DNA from: Fervidobacterium pennivorans
Lineage (GTDB): Bacteria; Thermotogota; Thermotogae; Thermotogales; Fervidobacteriaceae
DNA: 64,000 nt
Assembly: GCF_001644665.1 (NCBI RefSeq)
Contig: NZ_CP011393.1
Location: 496,001 to 560,000, forward strand
Direction of reading: 5' to 3'
Shown here: positions 54,150 to 62,974 of the stretch, piece after piece
Position numbering within the stretch: position 1 is the first letter of the stretch
Layout: each line of letters starts with the position of its first letter
Notes under the pieces: model-generated
Databases searched by the model: none
The model's input: the letters and a program-made list of their open reading frames with translations, nothing else
Told to the model about the DNA's origin: nothing
Position numbers and translations under genes: made by a program

Positions 54150-55301
54150 TTATACCACGTTTTTCTCTCTTTCCAAAACCTGCCCTTCGAATCTTTTTAT
54201 GTCAAGGTAGGAAATATCAGTGTGTAGTGTCTTCCCAAATACTATCAATTCTGCAAGCGCTTCACCAACGGCGGGTGCTACCATGAAACCATGGCCTGAA
54301 TAGCCTACCGCGTAATAATATCCTTTTACCTTTTCGCTTGCACCAATTATCGGCTGAGCATCAGGTGACATGTTGTACATCCCGCTCCAGTGTCGTATTA
54401 TCCTGACATTTTTTAGGAATGGAAAAATCTTAACCATTTTACTTGCTAGTTCTTTTTCAAATTTGTACGTGACATTGAAGTTGAGGCCTGGTTTTTCATC
54501 TTTATCACCTTGGCCCATTATGAATTGCCCATGGAGGGTTTGACGCATGTAAAAATTACCGGAAAAGCTTATCGCCATCATTGGGAAGAAGTTTTCTAGT
54601 GGCTCTGTCACCAAAATTTGATGTCTGTAACTCTCAGTCATAAGGTCAACGCCGACAAGTTTTGAAACCTCATTTGACCAAGGTCCAGAAGCATTGACAA
54701 CTATATCACAGGCAAAGTACCCAGCTGTCGTATCGATACCTATAACTTTCCCGTTTGCAACATCAATATTCTTTACTTCTGTGTAGGTATATATATGTCC
54801 ACCCATTCTTCTAATTGCTTGTGCATAACCAATAACGGCTTTGTGCGGGTTGGCATGACCATCCGTTTGACAAAACGTAGCCATAACCAAACCTTCGGTG
54901 TTTATGTACGGGTATCTTTCAGAGACCTGTTTAGGAGTGAGAATTTCTACGTTAAGTCCTTCTTCACGTTGCATTTTAACGTTCTTTTCAAATTGTTCAG
55001 CTTCCTCTTCGATGTATGAGAGCACCAAATATCCACCCTGTTTATATTCTATATCCATACCGACGTCTTCTTTGAATCTTTCGAATAATTTAACACTTCT
55101 CATTGCTAAACGCACATTTGGTCTGGTTGACCATTGTTGTCTAATTCCGCCCGCACATCTACCCGTTGACCCTGATGAAAGATACGATTTTTCGAATATT
55201 GCAACGGAAGTTTTTCCAAGTTTGCACAAGAAATACCCCAACGCAGTTCCCGTTATACCTCCACCTATTATGCATATATCATACTTTTTAACCTCACTCA
55301 T
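54150..55301 (-). CDS. DAO-family FAD oxidoreductase, catalytic subunit (HcnC/sarcosine oxidase beta-like)
   Basis: A 383-residue flavoprotein of the D-amino-acid oxidase/glycine oxidase superfamily. It has the dinucleotide motif ICIIGGGITGTALGYFL (8-24), the arginine-bearing SSGSTGRCAGGIRQQW, and the C-terminal AVGYSGHGFMVAPAVGEALAE. It would oxidise an amine, amino acid, imino acid or sarcosine-like substrate. ATG 55301 follows GGGGGTG and overlaps the upstream gene by 8 nt. Together with the two genes upstream it forms an HcnABC/proline-dehydrogenase-like heterotrimer. The substrate is not determined; no transporter gene is adjacent to help. Confidence 0.85.
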   Translation of the reverse strand: MSEVKKYDICIIGGGITGTALGYFLCKLGKTSVAIFEKSYLSSGSTGRCAGGIRQQWSTRPNVRLAMRSVKLFERFKEDVGMDIEYKQGGYLVLSYIEEEAEQFEKNVKMQREEGLNVEILTPKQVSERYPYINTEGLVMATFCQTDGHANPHKAVIGYAQAIRRMGGHIYTYTEVKNIDVANGKVIGIDTTAGYFACDIVVNASGPWSNEVSKLVGVDLMTESYRHQILVTEPLENFFPMMAISFSGNFYMRQTLHGQFIMGQGDKDEKPGLNFNVTYKFEKELASKMVKIFPFLKNVRIIRHWSGMYNMSPDAQPIIGASEKVKGYYYAVGYSGHGFMVAPAVGEALAELIVFGKTLHTDISYLDIKRFEGQVLEREKNVV

Positions 55302-57150
55302 CTTTGACACCCCCTGGTATGTTCTCAGAAACCTCACTGTTCTCAGTCAATACGGACTTAACCACAGCTTCAAATGGAGTTGGCATTGTTGGAGGGCGGT
55401 ACGCACCAAGTTCTATTTCAGAAACAGGTCTACCTGTCTTCTCTGAGAGAATTTGTAAAGTTAAAGTCCTACAGGTCTTTCCACCACACGGTCCCATACC
55501 TATTCTTAATACTCTCCTGAGCTCTTCGTAATCTGTAATGCCCATGTCGATAACTCTTTCGATATCTTCTTTTGTTATTTCCTCGCATCTACAGATAAAT
55601 TCCTCTGACTTAGCAAGTATTCGGAAGCTTCTAACTACATCTTCGAATCCTTTTGGTACCTTGAGAAAGACTATGTGTGTTTTTCCCTTGTTGTTTAGAG
55701 CCACGTGGTCTACTTCTCCATCTGTAACATCCTTACCTTCTCTGTCCAGAAGTTTCACCTTTGTTCCATTGCTGGGTATTGGGAGTAGCTCATATGGGAT
55801 ACCAACGAGAGAGTACTCATCCTTCTCCTGAATCATAAATATCGCAAGACCCGGGCATTTCATAACACAGACACCACAGCCGATGCACTTGGTATAATCT
55901 ATTTGAGGGATGCCATTAATATTACCACCGACATTTATGGCTCCTGTTGGACAAGACGTTTCACATGGATTGCAAGGTATAGCTTGCGGACACTCTATAA
56001 CTGCCCTTAATTTTCCCATGGGTCCTTTGTCAACTTGTTGTTCTTCCCTGTATCCACCTTCAGGAAACACAATTCCCATCTTTTTTAGTCCGTCTCTAAC
56101 CTTTTTGGAGAAAGGTCCTCTTCTAAATTCTTCGAGTTCTTTCTTCATTTTTTCAATCTTTTCTTTAAAAGATTTTCCTGTTAATTCCTGCGCAATATTG
56201 TAACCGGCAATGTAGCCTTCAATCATAGCAGTTGTTGCTTCTTCTATTCCAGCCAGGTCTCCAGCAACAAATACGTTGTGTACGGTTGTTCTCATATTCT
56301 CGTCACGCAAAGGCACATACCCTCCTAGTTCGGGTATGTAAACAAGCTTTGCGCCAGTTTGAGCAACAAGCTCAACATTTGGTTGCAAACCAACAGCCAA
56401 GCATATGGCATCAACAACAAATTCCTTTTCCGTTCCCGGTATAGGTTTAAATCTTTCATCGATTTCGGCTACAACTGCACCTCGGACTTTGTCTTTCCCT
56501 ATCGCCTCAAGAATCGTATGCCTAAGCAATATTGGTATCCCAAGTCTTTTGACCTTATTCGCGTGAACAGCGTATCCGCCAACACGTGATGAAGCTTCAA
56601 CAATAGCCTTCACTTCTGCACCTGCTTGGACTAACTGATATGCAACGATAAGTCCTATATTACCTGCACCGACTATAAGAAACGATTGACCTGGGAGAAC
56701 TTTGTATTGGTTCATAAGTGTTTGAACAGCGCCCGCTCCATAAACACCTGGTAGTGTATTATTCTTGAATGCTAGAAATTTTTCCGTTGCGCCCGTCGCG
56801 ATTAGCAGATAATCTGCTAAATACTCATTCACAATGTTGTTTACTCTATCATAAACGGTTATTACGTCTTCATATATACCTGTTACTGTTGCTTGCTGTA
56901 TTATTTCAACTCCAAGACTTTTAACCTTTTTGACAAGTAAGTTTCCAATTTCAAACCCCCTTACTGAGGCATAAAATCCTTCGTGACCAAAGAATTTGTG
57001 TGTTTGCTTTGGAAGTTGACCACCAGGTTCGATTCCTTCGTCTATAATTACCACATCTTTACCATCACCAACAGATTCTGCAATAGCTATTGCTCCGGTT
57101 AATCCAGCTGGTCCTGAACCGACAACAAGTGCTTTGACGTGTCTTACCAT
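55294..57150 (-). CDS. FAD/NAD-binding subunit with 4Fe-4S and BFD-like Fe-S domains
   Basis: A 618-residue electron-transfer subunit. Two dinucleotide motifs, VVGSGPAGLTGAIAI (9-23) and LIVGAGNIGLIVAY (near 158-171), give a pyridine nucleotide-disulfide reductase fold. A double ferredoxin insert has Cys 387, 393, 396, 400 and Cys 422, 425, 428, 432; a BFD-type [2Fe-2S] module follows (CRCEEITKED and GMGPCGGKTC, near 532-575). ATG 57150 overlaps the small Fe-S gene by 7 nt. Relative to HcnB of cyanide synthases, the 4Fe-4S insert is an addition, as in proline or octopine dehydrogenase alpha subunits of anaerobes. Confidence 0.85.
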   Translation of the reverse strand: MVRHVKALVVGSGPAGLTGAIAIAESVGDGKDVVIIDEGIEPGGQLPKQTHKFFGHEGFYASVRGFEIGNLLVKKVKSLGVEIIQQATVTGIYEDVITVYDRVNNIVNEYLADYLLIATGATEKFLAFKNNTLPGVYGAGAVQTLMNQYKVLPGQSFLIVGAGNIGLIVAYQLVQAGAEVKAIVEASSRVGGYAVHANKVKRLGIPILLRHTILEAIGKDKVRGAVVAEIDERFKPIPGTEKEFVVDAICLAVGLQPNVELVAQTGAKLVYIPELGGYVPLRDENMRTTVHNVFVAGDLAGIEEATTAMIEGYIAGYNIAQELTGKSFKEKIEKMKKELEEFRRGPFSKKVRDGLKKMGIVFPEGGYREEQQVDKGPMGKLRAVIECPQAIPCNPCETSCPTGAINVGGNINGIPQIDYTKCIGCGVCVMKCPGLAIFMIQEKDEYSLVGIPYELLPIPSNGTKVKLLDREGKDVTDGEVDHVALNNKGKTHIVFLKVPKGFEDVVRSFRILAKSEEFICRCEEITKEDIERVIDMGITDYEELRRVLRIGMGPCGGKTCRTLTLQILSEKTGRPVSEIELGAYRPPTMPTPFEAVVKSVLTENSEVSENIPGGVKDE

Positions 57151-57452
57151 TTCGGTTTCCCCCTTCCAACCTGCATTTTGACCTGCATACCTTCTCTTAC
57201 GGGAGTTATACAAGCACGAACGTTAGGAATCCCGTCAACTTCCACGAGGCAGGCTGAACACTTACCTATAGCACAGAAGAATCCTCGAGGATGCTTGTGC
57301 TCTGTGAACCCGAACACATCAAAGCCGTTTGCAATGAGAGCACTTGCAATCGTATCTTCAGAGGTTGCGTAAACAACTCGCCCTTCAAAGTAGAACGTTA
57401 AGTAAGTTTTCTCACTTGGAACACTAAGAATAGGATGTTCCTTTATCCGCAT
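57144..57452 (-). CDS. Small 2Fe-2S subunit (HcnA-like)
   Basis: A 102-residue ferredoxin-like subunit of the same dehydrogenase. It shows GFFCAIGKCSACLVEVDGIP (C-x4-C-x2-C) plus a later ACITPV Cys, the pattern of HcnA/SoxA-type [2Fe-2S] domains, and the N-terminal half FYFEGRVVYATSEDTIASAL. The first Cys-loop is one residue shorter than in plant ferredoxins. It begins the three-gene operon; ATG 57452 is preceded by a GGGGAAGGGG-rich segment. Confidence 0.85.
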   Translation of the reverse strand: MRIKEHPILSVPSEKTYLTFYFEGRVVYATSEDTIASALIANGFDVFGFTEHKHPRGFFCAIGKCSACLVEVDGIPNVRACITPVREGMQVKMQVGRGKPKW

Positions 57453-57656
57453 GTTGCAGCCACTCCCCTTCCCCAGAGTGTTGAGTTTTTTCCACGAAAA
57501 GTTTTATTCTAGGACATTTTTCAACAAAATTATAAGCCTCAGGACCCCACTGTAGAAAATCCCGAAATAGCTTGCTATAAGAATCTTATAACGTTTTATC
57601 GTTTAGACCATTTAATACCGAGAGTTTACTTAATTTTTTTCAAAATACTAACACGA

Positions 57657-57684
57657 TTGAGAAAAGTGAAATCTATGCTATAAT
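57657..57684 (+). promoter_or_regulatory. Promoter of the methyltransferase gene
   Basis: TTGAGA (57657-57662), 16 nt, TATAAT (57679-57684) with an extended TGC. On the opposite strand a TATAAT (57529-57534) may serve the dehydrogenase operon. The 57453-57732 gap holds nothing else that I can name. Confidence 0.65.
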
Positions 57685-57732
57685 TTAACCGTACGTGACG
57701 GTTATAAGACATGCTAAGAGGTGAATTAGGCG

Positions 57733-58926
57733 GTGGGTAACAGAAATGCGAAAGTTATTTTAAAGAAAGACATAAAGCGTCGTGTATTTAACGGACATCC
57801 GTGGGTCTACGATAACGAAATTGAAAAGATAGAGGGCAATTTTGAGGATGGAGATATAGTCCTTGTATACACTTTCGCAAACCAGTTTTTTGGGATTGGA
57901 TACATTAACACAAAATCCAAGATAACGGTTAGATTGCTCTCAAGAAAACCGGTGGATATTAACCGGGAATTTATAAAGAATAGAATCTTGCAAGCAATGA
58001 GAAATAGATACAGTATCACAAGAGAGAATGCCTACAGGGTTATCTTTGGTGAAGCTGACGGATTACCTGGACTCATTGTGGATAAGTTCAACGAATATCT
58101 CACAGTTCAATTTAATACACTTGGAATAAACAAGCTTAAAAACCTCATTTTGGATGTTCTCATTGAAATTTTCTCCCCGACAGGTATATTTGAAAGAACC
58201 GAGGGAAGTGCAGTTAGGAAAGAAGGTCTTGAAGAATTCTCAGGTTGGATCTACGGTTCTGGCCCAGAACTCATACCATTTGAGATAAACGGGATAAAGT
58301 TCTTGGCTGATACAAAGGGACAGAAGACAGGGGCATTCTTAGACCAGCGTGAGAATGCGAGGAAACTCAGAGAGTTTGCTCATGACAAGATTTGTCTCGA
58401 TTGCTTTTCGTATACCGGAAATTTTGGAATGCACTTACTTAGTGGTGGAGCGAAGCATGTGACTTTTGTGGATTATTCGGAGCGTGCGATTGACGTAGCA
58501 AAAGAGATTGCAAAATTAAACGGTTTTGATAAAGATAGAACGGACTTTGTCGTTGCAAATGCTTTTGATTACTTGAAATCCAGTTATGAAAAATCGAAAA
58601 AATACGATATAGTAGTTCTTGACCCTCCGTCTTTTGCTAAGAGTGCCTCAAGTCGTGATGCAGCATTTAAGGGGTATAAAGAAATTAACTATAGAAGCAT
58701 GAAACTACTGAAAAGTGAGGGTTTACTTGCAACAGCTTCCTGTACGCAGGTTGTATCCCAGGGTGAATTTGAGTCTATTTTGGTTGATGCTGCAATCGAC
58801 GCTAAAGTTCTTCTGAGGTTAATTTACAGAGGTGGCCAGCCTGTTGACCATCCTCAAGTTTACAATATTCTTGAAACGATGTATCTAAAGTTCTTGATTC
58901 TACAGGTTTCACCTATAAATAACTAA
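57733..58926 (+). CDS. RlmI-like class I rRNA methyltransferase with PUA domain
   Basis: A 397-residue SAM-dependent methyltransferase of the RlmI/YccW (COG1092) family, which makes 5-methylcytosine in 23S rRNA in E. coli. An N-terminal PUA domain (1-75, RRVFNGHPWVYDNEIEKIEG) is followed by the EADGLPGLIVDKF segment and the Rossmann methyltransferase domain: FLDQRENARKLREF, CLDCFSYTGNFGMHLL (SAM motif I), VVLDPPSFAKSASSRDAAF (motif IV DPPSF) and the catalytic Cys region TASCTQVV. GTG 57733 follows GAGGTGAATTAGGCG, a rather distant site. It is probably a single gene. Confidence 0.88.
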   Translation: MGNRNAKVILKKDIKRRVFNGHPWVYDNEIEKIEGNFEDGDIVLVYTFANQFFGIGYINTKSKITVRLLSRKPVDINREFIKNRILQAMRNRYSITRENAYRVIFGEADGLPGLIVDKFNEYLTVQFNTLGINKLKNLILDVLIEIFSPTGIFERTEGSAVRKEGLEEFSGWIYGSGPELIPFEINGIKFLADTKGQKTGAFLDQRENARKLREFAHDKICLDCFSYTGNFGMHLLSGGAKHVTFVDYSERAIDVAKEIAKLNGFDKDRTDFVVANAFDYLKSSYEKSKKYDIVVLDPPSFAKSASSRDAAFKGYKEINYRSMKLLKSEGLLATASCTQVVSQGEFESILVDAAIDAKVLLRLIYRGGQPVDHPQVYNILETMYLKFLILQVSPINN

Positions 58927-58974
58927 ACGAAATTTGCAGGCAGTATCATAGAGACTATCAGGGGGTATAACGCT

Positions 58975-60813
58975 GTGCGAAGGAATTTACTGGCAGTTAT
59001 TCCATTATCTTTTTTGTTTGCTACATTACTATTTTCCGGGGCTCTTATTGTTACAACTTCAGGTATTGTCGATGAAGCTGGTAATGTTCTTAGGAGTGTA
59101 TCAGCATTGGATGTGCTCTTCGATGGTACGCAGTATTACTATGTAACAACCGATGGTATTTACTCTCTTGATGGGAAGACTAAAATAGACATTAAAAATG
59201 CCCAGCGTGTAGGGATTAACTACGTATTATCAAACTCGAAAGTATACAAGATAGAAAAAGGTTCAGCAACAAGTATAGGAACAGTATCATCAAAGATGAA
59301 GAGCATTTACGTTGTATCAGATTACATAATTGGAATCGAAAGTAACCAAATAGTATGTTACTACGCTGGCAACGTTGTATGGTCCGTCCCAACAGATGCT
59401 GCTTTCTTTAAGATTTCCGAACAATACATGGCAGTTTTTGGCTCGCAAACGCAACTTTTTAATATTTCAAACGTTAGGTTTGTGAAGCTTGAGAGAGTCT
59501 ACCCGAAGTTTTCAGATTACGTTTACTTTGCAGGTTATCATGTTTTTAGTGACGGAAGTAAGATTTACCTCTACCGAGGTTCGGCAAGGTTGAGCACTAC
59601 TTTTCCATACAAAGGGGCACTTTTTACAGATGGAAGGTACCTGTATTCTGGAAATTTATTGATTACAGCAGACCTTGTACAAAAAGAGCTGAAATTTACT
59701 GTAAAATCTCTTGTTCCTGTTTACACTGATGAGAAAGAAGAGAATATAGTTCAAGACACAGTAACGGTCCAGCCTCCACTTCCGACGCAACAATCAACTA
59801 CACCTTCGACTTCGCAAAAGCAAGCTGATGAAGAACCACAAAAAAAAGAAGAAACGACTATTGTAAAGCCTTCGGAACCTCAACAGCAACCAAAAATTCC
59901 AAAGTTATACGAACTTGTATGGAAAGTAGTCTTAAATGATTCCATTTCTGGCAAACCTGCTGTAAAAGGGACTGTTTCATATGTGCCTACAACGAAGGGA
60001 ACGGTTATCGCAATTGATGGTGGAAAAATAGTGTGGTCATACCGAACCAACTTTGTAATAACTGGGCATATTACAGTTGGTAATCATATTTACGTTGGGT
60101 CTTGGGATGATACCATCTATGCATTGAAGGAAGATGGAACGCTTGCCTGGAAGCTTTCACTTGACAGTGATATTGCTTACGGCCCTGCTTGGGATGGATA
60201 TTTACTTTATGTGGTTACTGACAAAGGAACACTTTACATTATCAAAGACGAAGATAAGACAGGTGTTATAAGAAGCTCTTACAAAGTAGGGACCTATCCT
60301 TCAATACCGCCATCGGTTTCCCTTGCTGGGAAAGTTTATGTTGTCGATGGTGCTGGAAACCTTTGGAGGGATAAAAGCGTAGATAGTTTTGCAGGGAAAC
60401 CTAAAAACTTACCGATATACTCTGAAACACCTTACATCAGCAAACAGGTAGGGTTTTCGCTTATAGATGAATACGGTAATCCTTATGAATTCATACCTAT
60501 GAAAGACAGCACAGATATTTTTAAAGGGCGAACCAATTTCTTGACTATTTCGGCCGAAATTACCGACGCTGTTTTGGGAAAAGAAAGGCTCTACCTTATA
60601 GATTCAAACGGCAAATTTCAAGTTATTGATAAAAATACTAAGAAGGTTTTGTTCACGGATACTGTTCCAAATGGGAAATACATAAGTTTAAGCAATGGAT
60701 ATTTATTTGTTTTTGGTAAGGAAGTGAGATGCTATTATGTTAACGATACGCCGTCTGGATACTGGAACAGTCTTTACGGAAATCCGATGAACTGGAATTC
60801 TGCCGTTAAATAA
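58975..60813 (+). CDS. Exported PQQ-like beta-propeller protein
   Basis: A 612-residue secreted protein. A signal peptide (about 1-24) is followed by an irregular beta-propeller half (30-250), a low-complexity linker rich in Pro, Gln, Thr and Lys (about 270-320), and a PQQ-type propeller (325-600) with repeated GTVIAIDGGKIVWSYRT, YVGSWDDTIYALKEDGTLAWK and LYIIKDEDKT strands. There is no BamB-like context and no PQQ-dehydrogenase signature, so it is likely a binding or structural propeller at the cell envelope. GTG 58975 follows GGGGGT. Confidence 0.75.
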   Translation: MRRNLLAVIPLSFLFATLLFSGALIVTTSGIVDEAGNVLRSVSALDVLFDGTQYYYVTTDGIYSLDGKTKIDIKNAQRVGINYVLSNSKVYKIEKGSATSIGTVSSKMKSIYVVSDYIIGIESNQIVCYYAGNVVWSVPTDAAFFKISEQYMAVFGSQTQLFNISNVRFVKLERVYPKFSDYVYFAGYHVFSDGSKIYLYRGSARLSTTFPYKGALFTDGRYLYSGNLLITADLVQKELKFTVKSLVPVYTDEKEENIVQDTVTVQPPLPTQQSTTPSTSQKQADEEPQKKEETTIVKPSEPQQQPKIPKLYELVWKVVLNDSISGKPAVKGTVSYVPTTKGTVIAIDGGKIVWSYRTNFVITGHITVGNHIYVGSWDDTIYALKEDGTLAWKLSLDSDIAYGPAWDGYLLYVVTDKGTLYIIKDEDKTGVIRSSYKVGTYPSIPPSVSLAGKVYVVDGAGNLWRDKSVDSFAGKPKNLPIYSETPYISKQVGFSLIDEYGNPYEFIPMKDSTDIFKGRTNFLTISAEITDAVLGKERLYLIDSNGKFQVIDKNTKKVLFTDTVPNGKYISLSNGYLFVFGKEVRCYYVNDTPSGYWNSLYGNPMNWNSAVK

Positions 60814-60861
60814 ATCCACCAAAATTTTTAAGAACGATTTTCGAAAGGCAGAGGTGAGTTT

Positions 60862-61413
60862 TTGAAACGTTTCCTTGGTGAGTTCAATTACTATGCAGTA
60901 TGTGTTCCCGTGTATGAGCATAAAATTCTTTTTGAAGTTAGGTCAGAAAACATTCCACAGCCGTTAGAAGTGTCGTTTCCAGGTGGGCACATTGAAGAAA
61001 ATGAACAGCCATATGAAGCAGCCTTAAGGGAGCTTAAGGAAGAGATCGGGCTTCAGACTGTTCAGTTGCTTTTTGAAGTGGAACCGCTTATAACACCTTT
61101 CAATTCGGTCATATACCCTTTTGTTGTTTCTGTAGACCTACGTGAACTTTGTATAAACACAAGTGAGGTGAAGGAAACCTTTTTAGTCCCACTTGAACAC
61201 TTTGAAAAACCCTACTCCACTGGTTATGTTGATGTGGAGCTCAAACCGCATGAAGACTTTCCGTATCATCTCATACCTTTTGGAAGAGAATACAACTGGA
61301 AGCGAGGGGTTTATAAGGTCACCTTTTATAAGTACGAAAACTATGTTATTTGGGGGTTAACCGCAAGAATCGCTCAAAGGGTCTACGAGTTAATGAAGGA
61401 ACAAGGGGGATAG
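60862..61413 (+). CDS. Nudix hydrolase, CoA-pyrophosphatase-like
   Basis: A 183-residue Nudix enzyme. The Nudix box is complete: G-x5-E-x7-R-E-L-x-E-E-x-G in GHIEENEQPYEAALRELKEE (near 41-60), where the glutamates bind Mg2+. The preceding VSFPGG and the loop ending LIPFGREYNWKRGVYKVTFY, with a final IWGLTARIAQRVYEL, resemble the CoA pyrophosphatase (NudL/Nudt7) group, which cleaves CoA and acyl-CoA to phosphopantetheines. TTG 60862 follows GAGGTGAG. It is followed 4 nt later by the ComM-like gene. Confidence 0.85.
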   Translation: MKRFLGEFNYYAVCVPVYEHKILFEVRSENIPQPLEVSFPGGHIEENEQPYEAALRELKEEIGLQTVQLLFEVEPLITPFNSVIYPFVVSVDLRELCINTSEVKETFLVPLEHFEKPYSTGYVDVELKPHEDFPYHLIPFGREYNWKRGVYKVTFYKYENYVIWGLTARIAQRVYELMKEQGG

Positions 61414-61417
61414 GGAG

Positions 61418-62941
61418 ATGTTTTTCAGCACGAAGTCGGCAGTTATTGTGGGTATAACTCCGCTTTTGGTAAACGTGGAGGTGGACATAAATGCACGAAG
61501 TGTAAAAAGAGACATCAACATTGTTGGACTACCAGACACCGCAGTTAAAGAGAGCAAGCAAAGGATTCTCAGTGCTTTCAAAAATTCCAATGTTTCTATG
61601 CCTGATGGACTTATCACTGTTAACTTAGCACCTGGAGATGTTAAAAAAGAAGGCACCTTTTTAGATTTTGCAATAGCGTTAGCTATTTTAGGAGCTGCAA
61701 AACACATACCTCCATTCAACGCAATTGTTATTGGAGAGCTGGGTTTAGATGGAAGTGTCAAAAGAGTTAAAGGTGTCCTTCCTATATTGTTGGAATTTCA
61801 AAATCCTTTGATTACCTTTATCATCCCTTCGGATAATATCCCTGAAGCTGCAGCTACTAAAGCAAAATTCCTACCATTTAAGAATCTCTACGAGGCAGTC
61901 CAAGCAATAAAGACAGGAAATTTTCCCCAGGTCAAGTATGAAACACCAAGCTTTGATACTGAAAACCATGAAGTAGACTTTTCTGATATCCGTGGGCATT
62001 TAGTTCCAAAACGAGCTTTAGAAGTTGCAGCAAGTGGTGGGCATAATGTTTTGATGGTTGGACCACCGGGCACGGGAAAAACAATGTTTGCTCGAAGATT
62101 TCCAACGATACTGCCACCTATGAGTGAACAGGAAATCATCGAAACTTCAAAGATATATAGTGCCATTGGTTTGTTGGATTCAAAACTTATAACTAAAAGA
62201 CCCTTCAGAAGTCCTCACCATACTTCAAGTGCGGTGGCTATAATTGGCGGAGGTACCAATGTCAAACCTGGAGAGGTAACGCTTGCTCACAATGGCGTAT
62301 TGTTCTTGGATGAACTTCCCGAATTTCGGAGGGATGTTTTGGAAGCGCTCCGTGAACCTCTTGAAGACGGCGTGGTTACTGTTTCTCGCTCAAAGGCAAC
62401 GCATATCTTTCCTGCCAACTTTCAATTAATTGCGGCAATGAATCCGTGTCCATGTGGTTACTACGGAGACAAAGAAATAGCTTGCAAGTGTTCTCCTTAT
62501 GAAATCAGAAAATACTGGAAAAATATATCAGGTCCCATACTTGACAGAATAGATATCCAAATCCAGGTTCCTAGAGTGTCTTACGAAGAGATACGTGGAA
62601 AAACTTTACAAACGGACGGGGAATCAAGCGCGCAAATTCGTGAAAGGGTAATGAAAGCACGAGAAAAACAGCTGCATAGATACAAAGAAGAGAACATAAA
62701 GCTAAATGCAAAGTTGACTCACAAAATGGTTGAGAAATATATTAAACTAGACGACAAAGCAGAGGAAATTTTGAAACTTTTTGTCACAAAACACAGGCTT
62801 TCAGGAAGGGCTATAGATAAAATCTTGAAAGTTTCAAGAACCATCGCTGACCTCAACGGTGACGATATTGTCGATGCAAAAGCTGTTAGTGAAGCTTTGC
62901 ATTACAGATTGAGCAGCATTGATTTTGAATTTGTACTTTGA
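61418..62941 (+). CDS. YifB/ComM-family AAA+ ATPase (Mg-chelatase-like)
   Basis: A 507-residue ATPase of the ComM group, which in naturally competent bacteria is a bidirectional helicase promoting branch migration during DNA uptake. An N-terminal Lon-protease-like domain (1-180, TRSVKRDINIVGLPDTAVKES) precedes the AAA+ core with Walker A VGPPGTGKTM (near 212-221), Walker B VLFLDELPEF, and a zinc-like loop NPCPCGYYGDKEIACKC with four Cys. A C-terminal Mg_chelatase_C domain (LSGRAIDKILKVSRTIADL) ends it. It is widespread in Thermotogota. The ATG has GGGGGATAGGGAG upstream. Confidence 0.9.
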   Translation: MFFSTKSAVIVGITPLLVNVEVDINARSVKRDINIVGLPDTAVKESKQRILSAFKNSNVSMPDGLITVNLAPGDVKKEGTFLDFAIALAILGAAKHIPPFNAIVIGELGLDGSVKRVKGVLPILLEFQNPLITFIIPSDNIPEAAATKAKFLPFKNLYEAVQAIKTGNFPQVKYETPSFDTENHEVDFSDIRGHLVPKRALEVAASGGHNVLMVGPPGTGKTMFARRFPTILPPMSEQEIIETSKIYSAIGLLDSKLITKRPFRSPHHTSSAVAIIGGGTNVKPGEVTLAHNGVLFLDELPEFRRDVLEALREPLEDGVVTVSRSKATHIFPANFQLIAAMNPCPCGYYGDKEIACKCSPYEIRKYWKNISGPILDRIDIQIQVPRVSYEEIRGKTLQTDGESSAQIRERVMKAREKQLHRYKEENIKLNAKLTHKMVEKYIKLDDKAEEILKLFVTKHRLSGRAIDKILKVSRTIADLNGDDIVDAKAVSEALHYRLSSIDFEFVL

Positions 62942-62974
62942 TAACAGTTTTTGAAAAAGTTAGGGGGAGTTTGT

